Positions 9,547 through 19,895 of a stretch of DNA of 64,000 nucleotides are shown here, in pieces. Each line of letters starts with the position of its first letter. Positions within the stretch are counted from its first letter, which is position 1. Source of the stretch: Geodermatophilus amargosae (lineage in GTDB: Bacteria > Actinomycetota > Actinomycetes > Mycobacteriales > Geodermatophilaceae); the NCBI RefSeq assembly GCF_900116515.1, contig NZ_FPBA01000005.1:124001-188000 (forward strand), written 5' to 3'. The notes under the pieces are model-generated. The model saw nothing but the letters and a program-made list of their open reading frames with translations. It made no database searches and was not told where the DNA came from. Position numbers and translations under genes: made by a program.

Positions 9547-9950
9547 TCCGTGACGGTCGGCGCGGCGCCGAGGAACGGGCGCACCTCGAGCCACTCGTGG
9601 ATCGGCTTCCCGCCCGCACCCGGGGCCGCGGACAGCTCACCGGCCAGCTCGAGCGCCCGCTCGTGGGTGTCGACGTCGATCACCATCCAGCCGGCGATGA
9701 GGTCCTTGGTCTCCGCGAACGGGCCGTCGGTGACCGGCGGGCGGCCCTCGCCGTCGTAGCGGACCCACGTGCCCTCCGGGGAGAGCGCCTGACCGTCGAC
9801 GAACTCGCCGCTGCCCTCGAGCCGGGCGGCGAAGTCCTCCATGTACTGCACGTGCGCCGAGACCTCCTCCGGCGTCCACCGGTCCATCGGCACGTCGTTG
9901 ACCGGCGTCGGCGCGCCGCGGTAGTGCTTGAGCAGCAGGTACTTGGCCAT
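9543..9950 (-). CDS. YCII/DGPF-domain protein
   Basis: A 135-residue cytosolic protein of the YCII-related fold. It begins MAKYLLLKHYRG and contains the family hallmark TDGPFAETKDLIAGWMVID followed by the helix DTHERALELAGEL. The enzymatic role of DGPF proteins is not settled, but they are the standard partner of ECF42 sigma factors and are usually activated by them. GGGAGA precedes the ATG. The stop codon overlaps the sigma factor start by four bases. It lies just downstream of a broken RibD-like reductase on the same strand. Confidence 0.92.
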   Translation of the reverse strand: MAKYLLLKHYRGAPTPVNDVPMDRWTPEEVSAHVQYMEDFAARLEGSGEFVDGQALSPEGTWVRYDGEGRPPVTDGPFAETKDLIAGWMVIDVDTHERALELAGELSAAPGAGGKPIHEWLEVRPFLGAAPTVTE

Positions 9951-10101
9951 GGTGTTCTCCCTCGGAAGGTGCGGCCCATCCTGGCCGCGTCCACCCCGGG
10001 GACGGAGCCGGGGGCGGGTTCTCGACATCCCCCCGCGGATCTTCCTCGCGGAGACCGACGACGGGTCGTCGGTCAGCGCCGGACCCGGGTGGCCGGAGCG
10101 C

Positions 10102-10672
10102 TCACGGGCCACCGACCCCGGGCGGCCCGTCGAGCACGGTGGGGCCGTACTCGAGCAGCTGGAGCCGGCCGTCGAACGTGCGGCTCCCGACCAGGTCGAG
10201 GGCGACGTCGGGGGCCACCCGTCGACGATGCGCTCCCTCCCGGTGACCCCGGTGACGACCGGGAGGACGACCACCCGGAAGCGGTCCACCACGCCGGCTC
10301 CGAGCAGCGACCGGCACAGGGTGAGGCTGCCGACCGTGCGCAGGTCCCGGGCGCCGCGCCGCTTCACGTCCCGCACGGCCTCGACCGCGTCCCCGCTGAC
10401 CAGCTCGGTGCCGGCCCACGCGAGCGGCTCCTCCAGGGTCGAGGAGAACACCACCTCGGGCATCGCGGTCAGGGCGGCGAATCCCGGCTCGTCGGGCATC
10501 TCGGCGGCGAACCCGGACATCAGCCGGTACGTCGTCGCACCCATGAGGACGGTGTGCTCGTCCTCCGCGTCCTCACCGGTCCAGGCGAGGTACTCGGGTC
10601 CCTCCAGGCCCGGTAGCCGGGCCATCCCTCCGCGGACGCGTGTCCGTCGAGAGAGACGATGACGTCCACCAT
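10102..10672 (-). pseudogene. RibD C-terminal-like (dihydrofolate reductase fold) protein with two frameshifts
   Basis: Three segments in two alternating frames together make one RibD-C protein. The start at ATG 10672 gives MVDVIVSLDGHASAEGWPGY; after a lost base in the run at 10609-10611 it continues GLEGPEYLAWTGEDAEDEHT, LMGATTYRLMSGFA, LVSGDAVEAVRDVKRRG and RTVGSLTLCRSLL. After a second lost base in the G run at 10210-10214 it ends DVALDLVGSRTFDGRLQLLE. Restoring both bases gives exactly 190 residues. This family acts as NADPH-dependent reductases of pterin or flavin-pathway compounds, or of unknown substrates. Both breaks are one-base losses in homopolymers, so either the gene is newly inactivated or the sequence is wrong here. 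Confidence 0.82.
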
Positions 10673-10700
10673 CAGGCTCGCCGTCGGGCTCTCCTCCCGC

Positions 10701-10742
10701 GTGCCGACGTGCTCGTGCCGACGTGCTCGTGCCGACGTGCTC
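10701..10742. repeat. Three exact tandem copies of a 14-bp unit
   Basis: The unit GTGCCGACGTGCTC is repeated three times head to tail, followed by a partial fourth. It lies 29 bases upstream of the RibD-like start, where a promoter would be expected. It may be a regulator binding array or simple slippage. Confidence 0.8.
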
Positions 10743-10968
10743 GTGCCAGTGGTGACCCGTCCCGGGACGGGATTTCATCATCGCGGGCGGTCCGGGCGGT
10801 CGCTGCGGAGGTGACCCGGGGCGGCGGCGGGCCGCGCGGGGCTGCGCGGTGGTGGTCGTCCAGCGGTCCGGCGGCCACCCCGGGCTGGGTCACGCCGCCC
10901 GTCCCGTGTAGTCTCTGCGCTGGAGCTCGACCCGTGGGGACGGCGGTGTCCTCGCAGGTCACGGCGTC
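10743..10968. other. Gene-poor stretch before tRNA-Gly
   Basis: No supportable gene is present on either strand. It should contain the divergent promoters for the RibD-like gene and the tRNA. I could not identify convincing -35/-10 boxes. An antisense open frame running leftward through the tRNA is spurious. Confidence 0.5.
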
Positions 10969-11039
10969 GCGGGTGTAGTTCAATGGTAGAACATCAGCTT
11001 CCCAAGCTGACAGTGCGAGTTCGATTCTCGTCACCCGCT
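10969..11039 (+). tRNA. tRNA-Gly (anticodon CCC)
   Basis: A complete cloverleaf can be drawn. The acceptor stem is GCGGGTG with CACCCGC, the D arm is GTTC...GAAC, and the anticodon stem is TCAGC/GCTGA around the loop TTCCCAA, giving anticodon CCC. The T arm is GCGAG-TTCGATT-CTCGT and the discriminator base is T. CCA is not encoded. It reads GGG glycine codons, which are common in this GC-rich genome. Confidence 0.97.
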
Positions 11040-11103
11040 CTCTTCCTCCCCCGACCGGCGAACCCGGTCGCCTGACCGCCCCTCCGCGTGGGACGGTCCG
11101 CGC

Positions 11104-11658
11104 GTGGCCGCATCCGCGCAGCCCGAGCCCGCCCTCCGGGCTGTGCTGCTCGTCGAGGGGGTCAGCGACCGCGAGGCCGTGCTGGCGGCCGCACGGGGCC
11201 AGGGACGCGACCTGGCCGCCGACGGGGTGCACGTCGTCCCGATGGGCGGTGCCACCGCGATCCGGCGGCACCTCGCGCTGGTGGCCGCGCGCCATCCCGG
11301 CGTCCGCGTCGCCGGCGTGTACGACCTCGCCGAGGAGGAGTTCTTCCGCCGCGCGCTCGGGAGCCGCGACCCGGCGACGGCGCACTTCTTCGCCTGCGTG
11401 GCCGACCTCGAGGAGGAGCTCGTCCGGGCGGCGGGGATCGCCGGGGTGGAGGCGGCCGTCGCGGAGCACGGCGAGTCCGTCGCGCTGACGACCTTCCGGC
11501 GGCAGCCGGCGCAGCGCGGCCGGTCACCCGAGGCACAACTGCACCGGTTCCTGGGCACCACCAGCGGGCGCAAGGCCCGCTACGCCCGAGCCCTGGTCGA
11601 ACGGCTCGAGCCCCCGGCGGTCCCCGCGCCGCTGCGGTCCGTGCTCGCGTGCGTCTGA
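11104..11658 (+). CDS. TOPRIM-domain protein, OLD-nuclease-like, unknown function
   Basis: A 184-residue cytosolic protein. The N-terminus has a TOPRIM-like core: the hydrophobic strand and acidic turn AVLLVEGVSDREAVLAAA, then HVVPMGGATAIRRHL and a second strand RVAGVYDLAEE, corresponding to the E...DxD metal site of TOPRIM nucleases and primases, though the DxD is only partly kept (YDLAEE). The C-terminal half is helical and charged (QLHRFLGTTSGRKARYARALVERL), as in TOPRIM domains at the end of OLD-family proteins. No ATPase domain is attached. It starts 64 bases after tRNA-Gly. A nuclease or nucleotidyl-transfer role is possible but unproven. Confidence 0.65.
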   Translation: MAASAQPEPALRAVLLVEGVSDREAVLAAARGQGRDLAADGVHVVPMGGATAIRRHLALVAARHPGVRVAGVYDLAEEEFFRRALGSRDPATAHFFACVADLEEELVRAAGIAGVEAAVAEHGESVALTTFRRQPAQRGRSPEAQLHRFLGTTSGRKARYARALVERLEPPAVPAPLRSVLACV

Positions 11659-11687
11659 CGCCGGGCACGGCTGGCAGCCTGGGGAGC

Positions 11688-12584
11688 GTGCCGTCCTCCA
11701 CTCCCGACGCCCTCGTGGCGCGGCTGCGCGCCGCCGGGTGCGTCTTCGCCGAGGACGAGGCGCGCCTGCTCACCACCGCCGCCACCACGCCCGCCGAGCT
11801 CGAGGAGCTGGCCGGACGGCGCGTGGCCGGCGAGCCGCTCGAGCACCTGCTCGGCGCGGTCGAGTTCCGCGGCCTGCGGATCGCCGTCGGCCCGGGGGTC
11901 TTCGTGCCCCGCCAGCGCACCGCGACCCTGGTCGCGCGGGCGGCCGAGGAAGCGCGCGCGCTCCGGGAGGAGACCGGGCGGGCGCCGGTCGCCGTCGACC
12001 TGTGCTGCGGCTGCGGCGCGGTCGGGCTGGCCCTGGCCACCGCTGTCGACCTGGCCGAGCTGCACGCCGCCGACGTCGACCCCGCGGCCCTCCCGTACGC
12101 GCGGCGCAACCTCGCCCCGGTGGGCGGGCGGGTGCACGGCGGCGACCTGTTCGACGCGCTGCCCACGGACCTGCGGGGGCGGGTCGACGTCCTGGTGGTC
12201 AACGCGCCCTACGTCCCCACCGGCGCGCTGTCCCTGCTGCCGCCCGAGGCCCGGCTGCACGAGCCCCGGGTCGCCCTCGACGGCGGCGGGGACGGGCTCG
12301 ACGTCCACCGCCGGGTGGCCGCGGGAGCGCCGGCCTGGCTCGCCCCGGGCGGGGTGGCGCTGGCCGAGGTCGGCGAGGAGCAGGCACCCGTCCTGGCCGC
12401 CGTGCTCGCCGCCGCGGGACTGCACCCGCACGTGCACGGGCCCGAGGAGGACGGCACCACGGTGGTCACCGGGACCCGGCCCGCGACCCGAGCGACACCC
12501 GGGCACCGCCCTGACCGGGGCGGATCCGTGACGCCGGGTCCTTGGTCCCTGTCCGAACGGGCGGGGTGTCGTCAGGATCACTAG
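11688..12584 (+). CDS. HemK/PrmC-like putative protein N5-glutamine methyltransferase
   Basis: A 298-residue Rossmann methyltransferase. The N-terminal helical part includes RRVAGEPLEHLLGAVEFRGL and FVPRQRT, which in PrmC-type enzymes positions the substrate; motif I is AVDLCCGCGAVGLALA and the catalytic motif is NAPYVP, a variant of NPPY. In PrmC the substrate is the GGQ glutamine of release factors; many actinobacteria carry this second, NAPY-type paralogue, so its target is uncertain. GTG 11688 has GGGGAG a few bases upstream. The last ~30 residues, Pro/Arg-rich, run past the usual domain end. It is 29 bases after the TOPRIM gene and one base before the stress-protein gene. Confidence 0.85.
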   Translation: MPSSTPDALVARLRAAGCVFAEDEARLLTTAATTPAELEELAGRRVAGEPLEHLLGAVEFRGLRIAVGPGVFVPRQRTATLVARAAEEARALREETGRAPVAVDLCCGCGAVGLALATAVDLAELHAADVDPAALPYARRNLAPVGGRVHGGDLFDALPTDLRGRVDVLVVNAPYVPTGALSLLPPEARLHEPRVALDGGGDGLDVHRRVAAGAPAWLAPGGVALAEVGEEQAPVLAAVLAAAGLHPHVHGPEEDGTTVVTGTRPATRATPGHRPDRGGSVTPGPWSLSERAGCRQDH

Positions 12585-14780
<2,196 letters not shown>

Positions 14781-14786
14781 CCTCCC

Positions 14787-15428
14787 TCAGGAGGGCCGGC
14801 GGCCGCGCATCTCGGTGGCCAGGATGGCGGCCTGGGTGCGCCGCTCGAGGCCCAGCTTGGCGAGCAGGTGGCTGGTGTAGTTCTTCACCGTCTTCTCGGC
14901 CAGCCCCATCCGCTCACCGATCTGCCGGTTGGTCAGGCCCTCGCCGATCAGCGTGAGCACGGTGCGCTCCTGCTCGGTGAGCGAGGCCAGTCGCCGGTCG
15001 CCGTCGCCGGTCGCACCCGGCCGCCGCCCGGGCCAGCCGGGCAGCGTCCCGCCGGCCGCCACCGTGCGGACCGCCGAGACGAGGTCCGCGCCGCGCACCT
15101 GCTTGACCAGGTAGCCGGCCGCGCCCGCCGCCGCGGCCGCCGCGACCGCGGCCTCGTCGGCGTAGCTGGACAGCACCAGGCAGCGCACCCCCGGCAGCCG
15201 CTCACCCAGCCGGCGGACGACCTCGGCGCCGTCCCCGTCGGGCAGCCGCATGTCCACCACGACGACGTCGGGCCGGACCGCCGGGCCGCGCGCGAGCGCC
15301 TCGGCGAGGCTCCCGGCCTCGCCCACCACCATCAGCGCGGGGTCGTCCTCGAGCACCTCGGCGACGCCGCGGCGCACCACCTCGTGGTCGTCCACCAGGA
15401 ACACCCGGACGGACCCACCGGTGGCCAT
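14787..15428 (-). CDS. NarL/DevR-type response regulator
   Basis: A 213-residue regulator: receiver domain with VFLVDDHEVVRRG, Asp in VVVDMRLPDGDG and Lys in GYLVKQV, then a LuxR-type helix-turn-helix (LTEQERTVLTLIGEGLTNRQ, IGERMGLAEKTVKNYTSHLL). The HTH sequence is very close to DevR/DosR. It is encoded convergently with the DevS-like kinase, with only 6 bases between stops, rather than in the usual devRS operon order. An ATG start is used. It probably activates dormancy or hypoxia genes, possibly including the universal-stress gene next to the kinase. Confidence 0.9.
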   Translation of the reverse strand: MATGGSVRVFLVDDHEVVRRGVAEVLEDDPALMVVGEAGSLAEALARGPAVRPDVVVVDMRLPDGDGAEVVRRLGERLPGVRCLVLSSYADEAAVAAAAAAGAAGYLVKQVRGADLVSAVRTVAAGGTLPGWPGRRPGATGDGDRRLASLTEQERTVLTLIGEGLTNRQIGERMGLAEKTVKNYTSHLLAKLGLERRTQAAILATEMRGRRPS

Positions 15429-15497
15429 GGGCGACTCCCCTCGCGGATCGTGATCGCGATCACAGAGGGTAGTGCCCCGCCCAGCCCTCGCGCGAGG

Positions 15498-16526
15498 TCA
15501 GGCAGGCATCAGTAGCGCTGCGTACAGGGTCAACCCCGGACCGAAGGCCATGGCGACGACGGGACCGTCGACGTCGGCGAGCTCCTGCAGCACGAGCAGC
15601 ACCGTGGCCGACGAGCAGTTGCCGTGCTCGGCCAGCACCCGCCGCGAGGCCGCGACCTGTGCCTCGGCGAGCCCCAACTCGTCCCGGACGACGTCGAGGA
15701 TGCGCGGCCCGCCGGGGTGCACCGCCCAGCCGGCGACGTCCTCGACCCGCAGGCCGGCGCCGTCGAGCAACTCGGCGACGACGTCGCCCACGTGCCGGGA
15801 CAGGACGTCGGGCACCCGCGGCGACAGGCCCATGCGGAAGCCCAGGTCGGTGACGTCCCAGGTCATGTGGTCGGCCGTCGACGGGTCGGTGCGCGCGACC
15901 ACGCCTGCCAGCCGCCGTCCGCGGCCGGCACCGGGCTCGACGACGACGGCCGCCGCGGCGTCGGAGAACAGCGCGTGCGCGACCACCTGGTCGAGGTCCC
16001 GCACCGCCGGCTGGACGTGCAGGCTGGTCAGCTCGCAGCACAGCAGCACCGCTGGGCGCGAGCGGGCGGTGACGAAGTCGCCGACGGCGGCCAGCCCGGG
16101 GATCGCCGCGTAGCAGCCCATGTGCCCGACCAGCAGCCGCTGCAGGCCCGGCGGCATGCCCAGGTCGCTGGCCAGCCGGATGTCCAAGCCGGGCGTGGCG
16201 TACCCGGTGCAGGTGGCGACGGCGAACAGGCCGACGTCGCCGGGCGCGAGGCCCGCGACGTCGAGCGCGCCCGCGACCGCCTGCTTGCCCAGGGGCAGCG
16301 CCTCCTGGACGTAGCGCGCCATGCGCGCGCCGGTCCCCCACTGGCTCAGGTCCTCGTCGACCGGGTTGGCCACCGCGTGCCGCGTCCGCACGCCGGCACC
16401 GGCCCAGATGCGGTGGGCGGCGCGGACACCCTCGTAGTGGCGGGCGAAGAAGCCCTCCCACGCGGCGTCCTGGTCGAGGGTGGCCGGCAGGGCGGCGCCG
16501 GCGCCGGTCAGCACGGCGGCGCTCAC
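15498..16526 (-). CDS. Type III polyketide synthase
   Basis: A 342-residue chalcone-synthase-fold enzyme. The catalytic triad is visible as Cys138 (LLVGHMGCYAAIPG), His270 (AVHPGG) and Asn303 (HGNCSSAT), and the fold-specific MAFGPGLTLYAALL closes the protein. It condenses an acyl-CoA starter with malonyl-CoA units; product class (alkylresorcinol, pyrone or naphthalene) cannot be read from sequence by eye. GTG 16526 was chosen because longer starts would run into the upstream methyltransferase gene and add non-family residues. It is the last gene of the DUF3140-methyltransferase-PKS operon, so the polyketide is probably methylated. Confidence in family is high, in product low. Confidence 0.93.
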   Translation of the reverse strand: MSAAVLTGAGAALPATLDQDAAWEGFFARHYEGVRAAHRIWAGAGVRTRHAVANPVDEDLSQWGTGARMARYVQEALPLGKQAVAGALDVAGLAPGDVGLFAVATCTGYATPGLDIRLASDLGMPPGLQRLLVGHMGCYAAIPGLAAVGDFVTARSRPAVLLCCELTSLHVQPAVRDLDQVVAHALFSDAAAAVVVEPGAGRGRRLAGVVARTDPSTADHMTWDVTDLGFRMGLSPRVPDVLSRHVGDVVAELLDGAGLRVEDVAGWAVHPGGPRILDVVRDELGLAEAQVAASRRVLAEHGNCSSATVLLVLQELADVDGPVVAMAFGPGLTLYAALLMPA

Positions 16527-16566
16527 CCGCGGGACTCCGCGGGGAACGCGCTGCTCAGCGAGGCGG

Positions 16567-17349
16567 TCACTCCCCGACGGTACGTGCGGGAGCGGTCGCA
16601 CGCTCCCCGGGTCGCGGGACGCTCCCCGGCGGACGCGGAACGTCGCGCTTGCGCCCGTAGCCGGCGAACAGCACCGCCGTCGTCGGCAGCTCCCGCATCC
16701 GGACGACGTCGCGCCGCCCGCGCCGCCAGGCGACGACGTCGCGCAGCGAAGGCCGCAGCCCCACCAGCCGCAGGTCCAGGTCCAGCCGGTCGGCGGCGGC
16801 CAGCAGCCTGCGGCGGTCGACGAAGAGGGCGGGGTCGTGGATGCCCGGCGGCGGCCCGCCCGGCAGCCGCTCGGCGATCCGGACGGCGACGACCTCGGCC
16901 AGCCGGGTGGCGGCGATGGCGTCGACGACGATCGTCCCGCCGGGCCTCAGCAACCGGGCGGCCTCGGCGAGCACCGCGACGTCGTCCTCGACGTGCTCGA
17001 GGACCTCGCCGGCCACCACGACGTCGGCGCACCCGTCGCGCAGCGGGACGGCGAGCACCGAGCCGCGCACCGCGGCCACGCCGTGCCGGGCGGCGACCGC
17101 GAGGCCCGCGGCGTTCAGGTCGACGCCGACGTGCCGGTAGCCCAGACGCGCCGCGTGCGGCGCCATCAGCCCGCCGCCGCAGGCGAGGTCGACCAGCAGC
17201 GCCCCGGGGTCAGGGGCCGGCGGGATGTGCCCGGCGCGCGAGGCGGCCAGCCAGTGCAGCATCGCGAACCCGCCCGAGGCCTCCCACCACTGGTCGGCCA
17301 GGCCGTCGTACTGGGCGGGGTCGTTGCGGCGCGGGTCGTCGAGGCGCAC
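16567..17349 (-). CDS. Class I SAM-dependent methyltransferase, UbiG-like
   Basis: A 260-residue enzyme with Methyltransf_11/UbiG features: YDGLADQWWEASGGFAMLHW at the N-terminus, SAM-binding motif I LLVDLACGGGLMAPHAARLG, acidic motif II VGVDLN, and VVAGEVLEHVEDDVAVLAEA followed by LLRPGGTIVVD. UbiG-type enzymes O-methylate phenolic rings, which fits a neighbour making phenolic type III polyketides. It is encoded 40 bases upstream of the PKS and 9 bases downstream of the DUF3140 gene on the same strand. The C-terminal tail is Pro/Arg-rich. Target hydroxyl and exact product are unknown. Confidence 0.88.
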   Translation of the reverse strand: MRLDDPRRNDPAQYDGLADQWWEASGGFAMLHWLAASRAGHIPPAPDPGALLVDLACGGGLMAPHAARLGYRHVGVDLNAAGLAVAARHGVAAVRGSVLAVPLRDGCADVVVAGEVLEHVEDDVAVLAEAARLLRPGGTIVVDAIAATRLAEVVAVRIAERLPGGPPPGIHDPALFVDRRRLLAAADRLDLDLRLVGLRPSLRDVVAWRRGRRDVVRMRELPTTAVLFAGYGRKRDVPRPPGSVPRPGERATAPARTVGE

Positions 17350-17358
17350 CGGTGGCCG

Positions 17359-17703
17359 CTACTTCTTCTTCAGCGGGTCGTGACCCCAGTTCATGAGCGA
17401 GTACCGCCACCTCGAGGTCTCAACGTCCTCCTTGGCCGGCTCCTGGGCCAGGTGCCGCTGGACGTAGCCGTGGACCTTCCGCATGTGCGCGAGGTCGTCG
17501 TCGGTCAGGTCGTCCTTCGCCTTGTGCAGGATCTCCACGATCCGCCGCCCCGACTCGTGCCCGGTCGACTCCCCCGAGCCGCCGCTCTTCTGCCCGACGG
17601 CCTGGGACTCGTCGGTCTGCAGCCACTCCTGCAGCTCCGAGGCGCTCATGTTCACCGCCTCGCGGAACTCCGCGCGGATGGTGTCCCTGTCGTCGTCGGC
17701 CAC
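17359..17703 (-). CDS. DUF3140 protein
   Basis: A 114-residue small cytosolic protein of the DUF3140 family. It has the N-terminal helix EFREAVNMSASELQEWLQT, a polar GQKSGGSGESTGHESGRR loop, and the helices RIVEILHKAKDDLTDDDLAHMRKVHGYVQRH, ending in a lysine tail. GTG 17703 is preceded by GGAGG. Family members are DNA- or RNA-binding candidates without defined function. It is the first gene of an apparent operon with the methyltransferase and type III PKS, and is divergent from the DUF6328-like gene. Confidence 0.85.
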   Translation of the reverse strand: MADDDRDTIRAEFREAVNMSASELQEWLQTDESQAVGQKSGGSGESTGHESGRRIVEILHKAKDDLTDDDLAHMRKVHGYVQRHLAQEPAKEDVETSRWRYSLMNWGHDPLKKK

Positions 17704-17791
17704 GGCCCCTCCTCGGTCGGTCCTCCCGGGGCGGTACCGCGCCGCCGACCTCGGGAAACGGGTGTCGCGACGACACCCCGCCGGGTACGCC

Positions 17792-18364
17792 GTGCCCGTG
17801 GACGCGGCGCGGGCGGGGACGAGGCGGCGGCGGGCCGGCCGGCCGGACCGCTCGGCCGCCCTCCGCACCGCGCAGGCCCGCGGCGAGACGCTCGACCAGG
17901 TGCTCGACCGCAACCTCGCCGAGCTCCTGCAGGAGCTGCGGGTGGCCATCACCGGCGTGCAGGTGCTCTTCGCCTTCCTGCTCGGCCTGGCCTTCACCCA
18001 GCGCTTCACCGAGCTCGACGACTTCGAGCTCACGGTCTACACGGTGACGCTGCTGGCCACGGCCCTGGCGACGGTGGTGCTCATCGCGCCGGTGTCGTTC
18101 CACCGGCTGGTCTTCCGGCGACGGCGCAAGGCGGTGCTCATCGCGGTGGCCGACCGGCTGCTGCTGGTGGGCCTCGCGCTGCTCGTGCTGGCGATCAGCG
18201 GCGGCGTGCTGCTCATCCTCGGCGTCGTCCTGGGTCGCGGGCCGGGTGTGGCCGGCGGGGCGTCCGTGCTGCTCGTCGGCGTGCTGACCTGGTACGGGCT
18301 GCCGCTCTGGGCGCGCGGGGTGCAGCCCGACCCGGACGACGACGACGACCGCCCCGCAGACTGA
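17792..18364 (+). CDS. DUF6328-like four-helix membrane protein
   Basis: A 190-residue inner-membrane protein. After a basic N-terminus it has NLAELLQELRVAITGVQVLF leading into a first helix (AFLLGLAFTQRF), then the helices YTVTLLATALATVVLIAPVS, LLLVGLALLVLAISGGVLLI and GASVLLVGVLTWYGLPLW, and an acidic Asp-rich tail. The pattern with LQELRVAITGVQVLFAFLL is typical of the DUF6328 family of actinobacterial membrane proteins, whose function is unknown. The start is uncertain (GTG 17792 or GTG 17798). It is divergent from DUF3140 and 34 bases upstream of the ribokinase. Confidence 0.75.
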   Translation: MPVDAARAGTRRRRAGRPDRSAALRTAQARGETLDQVLDRNLAELLQELRVAITGVQVLFAFLLGLAFTQRFTELDDFELTVYTVTLLATALATVVLIAPVSFHRLVFRRRRKAVLIAVADRLLLVGLALLVLAISGGVLLILGVVLGRGPGVAGGASVLLVGVLTWYGLPLWARGVQPDPDDDDDRPAD

Positions 18365-18398
18365 GCGCCGTCGTCGCCGCGCTCCCCGGAGGTCGCCC

Positions 18399-19367
18399 GT
18401 GTCCGTCACCGTCGTCGGCAGCCTGAACGAGGACGTGCTGGTCGCGGTCGGGCGGCTGCCGGGCCGCGGCGAGACCGTCGTCGGCCGGGCGGCGGTGCTC
18501 GCGCCGGGCGGCAAGGGCGCCAACCAGGCCGCGGCCGCCGGGCGGCTGGCGGGGACGGGGGTCGCGATGGTCGGCCGGGTGGGCGACGACCCGGCCGGGG
18601 AGCGGCAGCGGGGAGCGCTGGCCGACGCCGGCGTGGACACCGCGCTGGTCCTGGCCACGCCCGGGCACCCGACCGGCTCGGCGACCATCCCCGTCGAGGA
18701 CGGCAGCGGGGAGAACCTCATCGTCGTCGTGCCGGGCGCCAACGCCGCGCTCGCGCCGGACGACGTCGACGTCCCGGCCGTGCGGGGCGCCGCGGTGGTG
18801 CTGCTGCAGCTGGAGGTGCCGCTGGCCACCGTGCGGGCGGCGGCCGGCGCGGCGTCGGGGACCGTCGTGCTCACCCCGGCACCGCCGCAGCCGCTGCCGC
18901 CGGAGCTGCTGCAGCGGGTGACGGTCCTGGTGCCCAACGAGCACGAACTGGTGCAGCTGGCCGGCGCGGACCCGGCACCGCGGACCCCGGCGGAGCTCGC
19001 CGCCCTCGCCCGCACCCTCGGCGCGGCGGCCACGGTGGTGACCCTCGGCGCCCGCGGCGCGCTGGTGGTGCCGGAGGACGGGCCCGTGCTGCTGCAGGCG
19101 CCCCCGCCGGTCGACGCCCTGGACACCACCGGTGCGGGCGACTGCTTCTCCGGCGCGCTCGGCACCGCCCTGGCGCGGGGGGCGGACCTGGCCGGCGCGG
19201 TGCGCGAGGCGGTCGCGGCCGCGGCGCTGTCGACCACCGGGCCCGGCGCCCGGGGTGCCCTGCCCGACGCCGCCGCCGTCGCGGAGGTGCTGCCGCGGGT
19301 GCCCGCGGCCACGCGCGTGCACGGAGCCGCGGTTCGGCGGCGCGCAGGTGGGCAAGGCCGTCGGTGA
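18399..19367 (+). CDS. rbsK: Ribokinase, PfkB family
   Basis: A 322-residue sugar kinase that phosphorylates ribose (or deoxyribose) at O5 with ATP. It shows the N-terminal PfkB start VTVVGSLNEDVLVAVGRLP, the substrate motif APGGKGANQAAAAGRL, PNEHELVQLAG, and the C-terminal signature DTTGAGDCFSGALG with the catalytic Asp. GGAGGT lies upstream of GTG 18399. No ribose transporter is adjacent, so it may serve nucleoside salvage. The protein ends in a basic tail beyond the core. A small acidic protein gene follows after 29 bases. Confidence 0.88.
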   Translation: MSVTVVGSLNEDVLVAVGRLPGRGETVVGRAAVLAPGGKGANQAAAAGRLAGTGVAMVGRVGDDPAGERQRGALADAGVDTALVLATPGHPTGSATIPVEDGSGENLIVVVPGANAALAPDDVDVPAVRGAAVVLLQLEVPLATVRAAAGAASGTVVLTPAPPQPLPPELLQRVTVLVPNEHELVQLAGADPAPRTPAELAALARTLGAAATVVTLGARGALVVPEDGPVLLQAPPPVDALDTTGAGDCFSGALGTALARGADLAGAVREAVAAAALSTTGPGARGALPDAAAVAEVLPRVPAATRVHGAAVRRRAGGQGRR

Positions 19368-19396
19368 CCACACCGCCGGATCCCGAGGAGGACGCC

Positions 19397-19549
19397 GTGA
19401 CCGAGCCAGAACGGCCGCCGCGCAGCCCTGAGCGCGCGGAGGGCGACCCGCCCGGCGAGGAGTCCGACGCCGGCCGCACCCCGCGCTCCGAGGACCCCGC
19501 CGAGGGCCGGCCGACGGGCGACGGCCCCGCCGACACACCCGACGTCTGA
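19397..19549 (+). CDS. Small acidic disordered protein (50 aa)
   Basis: A 50-residue Pro/Glu/Asp/Arg-rich protein (TEPERPPRSPERAEGDPPGE) with no hydrophobic core, expected to be disordered. A strong GAGGAGGA lies about 6 bases before GTG 19397, so translation is plausible. A longer start at 19364 would overlap rbsK. Several similar small proteins are scattered through 19-24.5 kb. Function unknown. Confidence 0.6.
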   Translation: MTEPERPPRSPERAEGDPPGEESDAGRTPRSEDPAEGRPTGDGPADTPDV

Positions 19550-19552
19550 GAC

Positions 19553-19568
19553 GGGACGGACCCGTCCC
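19553..19568 (+). terminator. Short GC hairpin after the small acidic gene
   Basis: Arms 19553-19559 (GGGACGG) and 19562-19568 (CCGTCCC) pair around two bases just after the stop codon at 19549. It is likely the terminator of the ribokinase operon. The following ~185 bases hold no clear gene; two imperfect copies of a ~20-base block occur near 19621-19663. Confidence 0.6.
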
Positions 19569-19754
19569 GGCCGGGGCGCGGCACCATCAGGTGAGCTGGT
19601 CGTGCCGTGTCCCGGCTCGGCGTCGGCGGTGACCCAGGACGCGCGGCGGTGAGCCAGGACGCGGGCGAGGGTGGTGCAGCTCTCACCGCCCGGGAGGGTG
19701 GAACGCCCGCCCGGAGCCGTCCCCGCAGGCCGGGGGCGGGGCAGGCTGGTGGGC

Positions 19755-19895
19755 ATGGAGGACGCGCAGCGCGACGACCACACGGACGACCACACCCCCG
19801 GCGCGCCGCCGGCCGAGGACCCCGGCTCGCCGCACGCCGTGGCCGAGCGCGTCGCCCGCCTCCTGGCCAACCCCCGCCGCATCCGCCGCTCCTGA
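19755..19895 (+). CDS. Small hypothetical protein (46 aa)
   Basis: A 46-residue polar protein, MEDAQRDDHTDDHTPGAPP followed by a short amphipathic helix HAVAERVARLLANPRRIRRS. The acidic, His-rich first half and basic end give a charge-polarised molecule. The start is supported only weakly (GGCTGGTGGGC upstream). I do not recognise a family. It could be a real small gene or chance; the helix with regular Leu/Val/Ala spacing favours a real one. Confidence 0.45.
   Translation: MEDAQRDDHTDDHTPGAPPAEDPGSPHAVAERVARLLANPRRIRRS

Noticed and set aside
10672-11469. Minus-strand open frame across the tRNA-Gly, encoding a segment such as RIELALSAWEADVLPLNYTR
   Set aside because: That peptide is the antisense translation of tRNA-Gly, a common annotation artefact.
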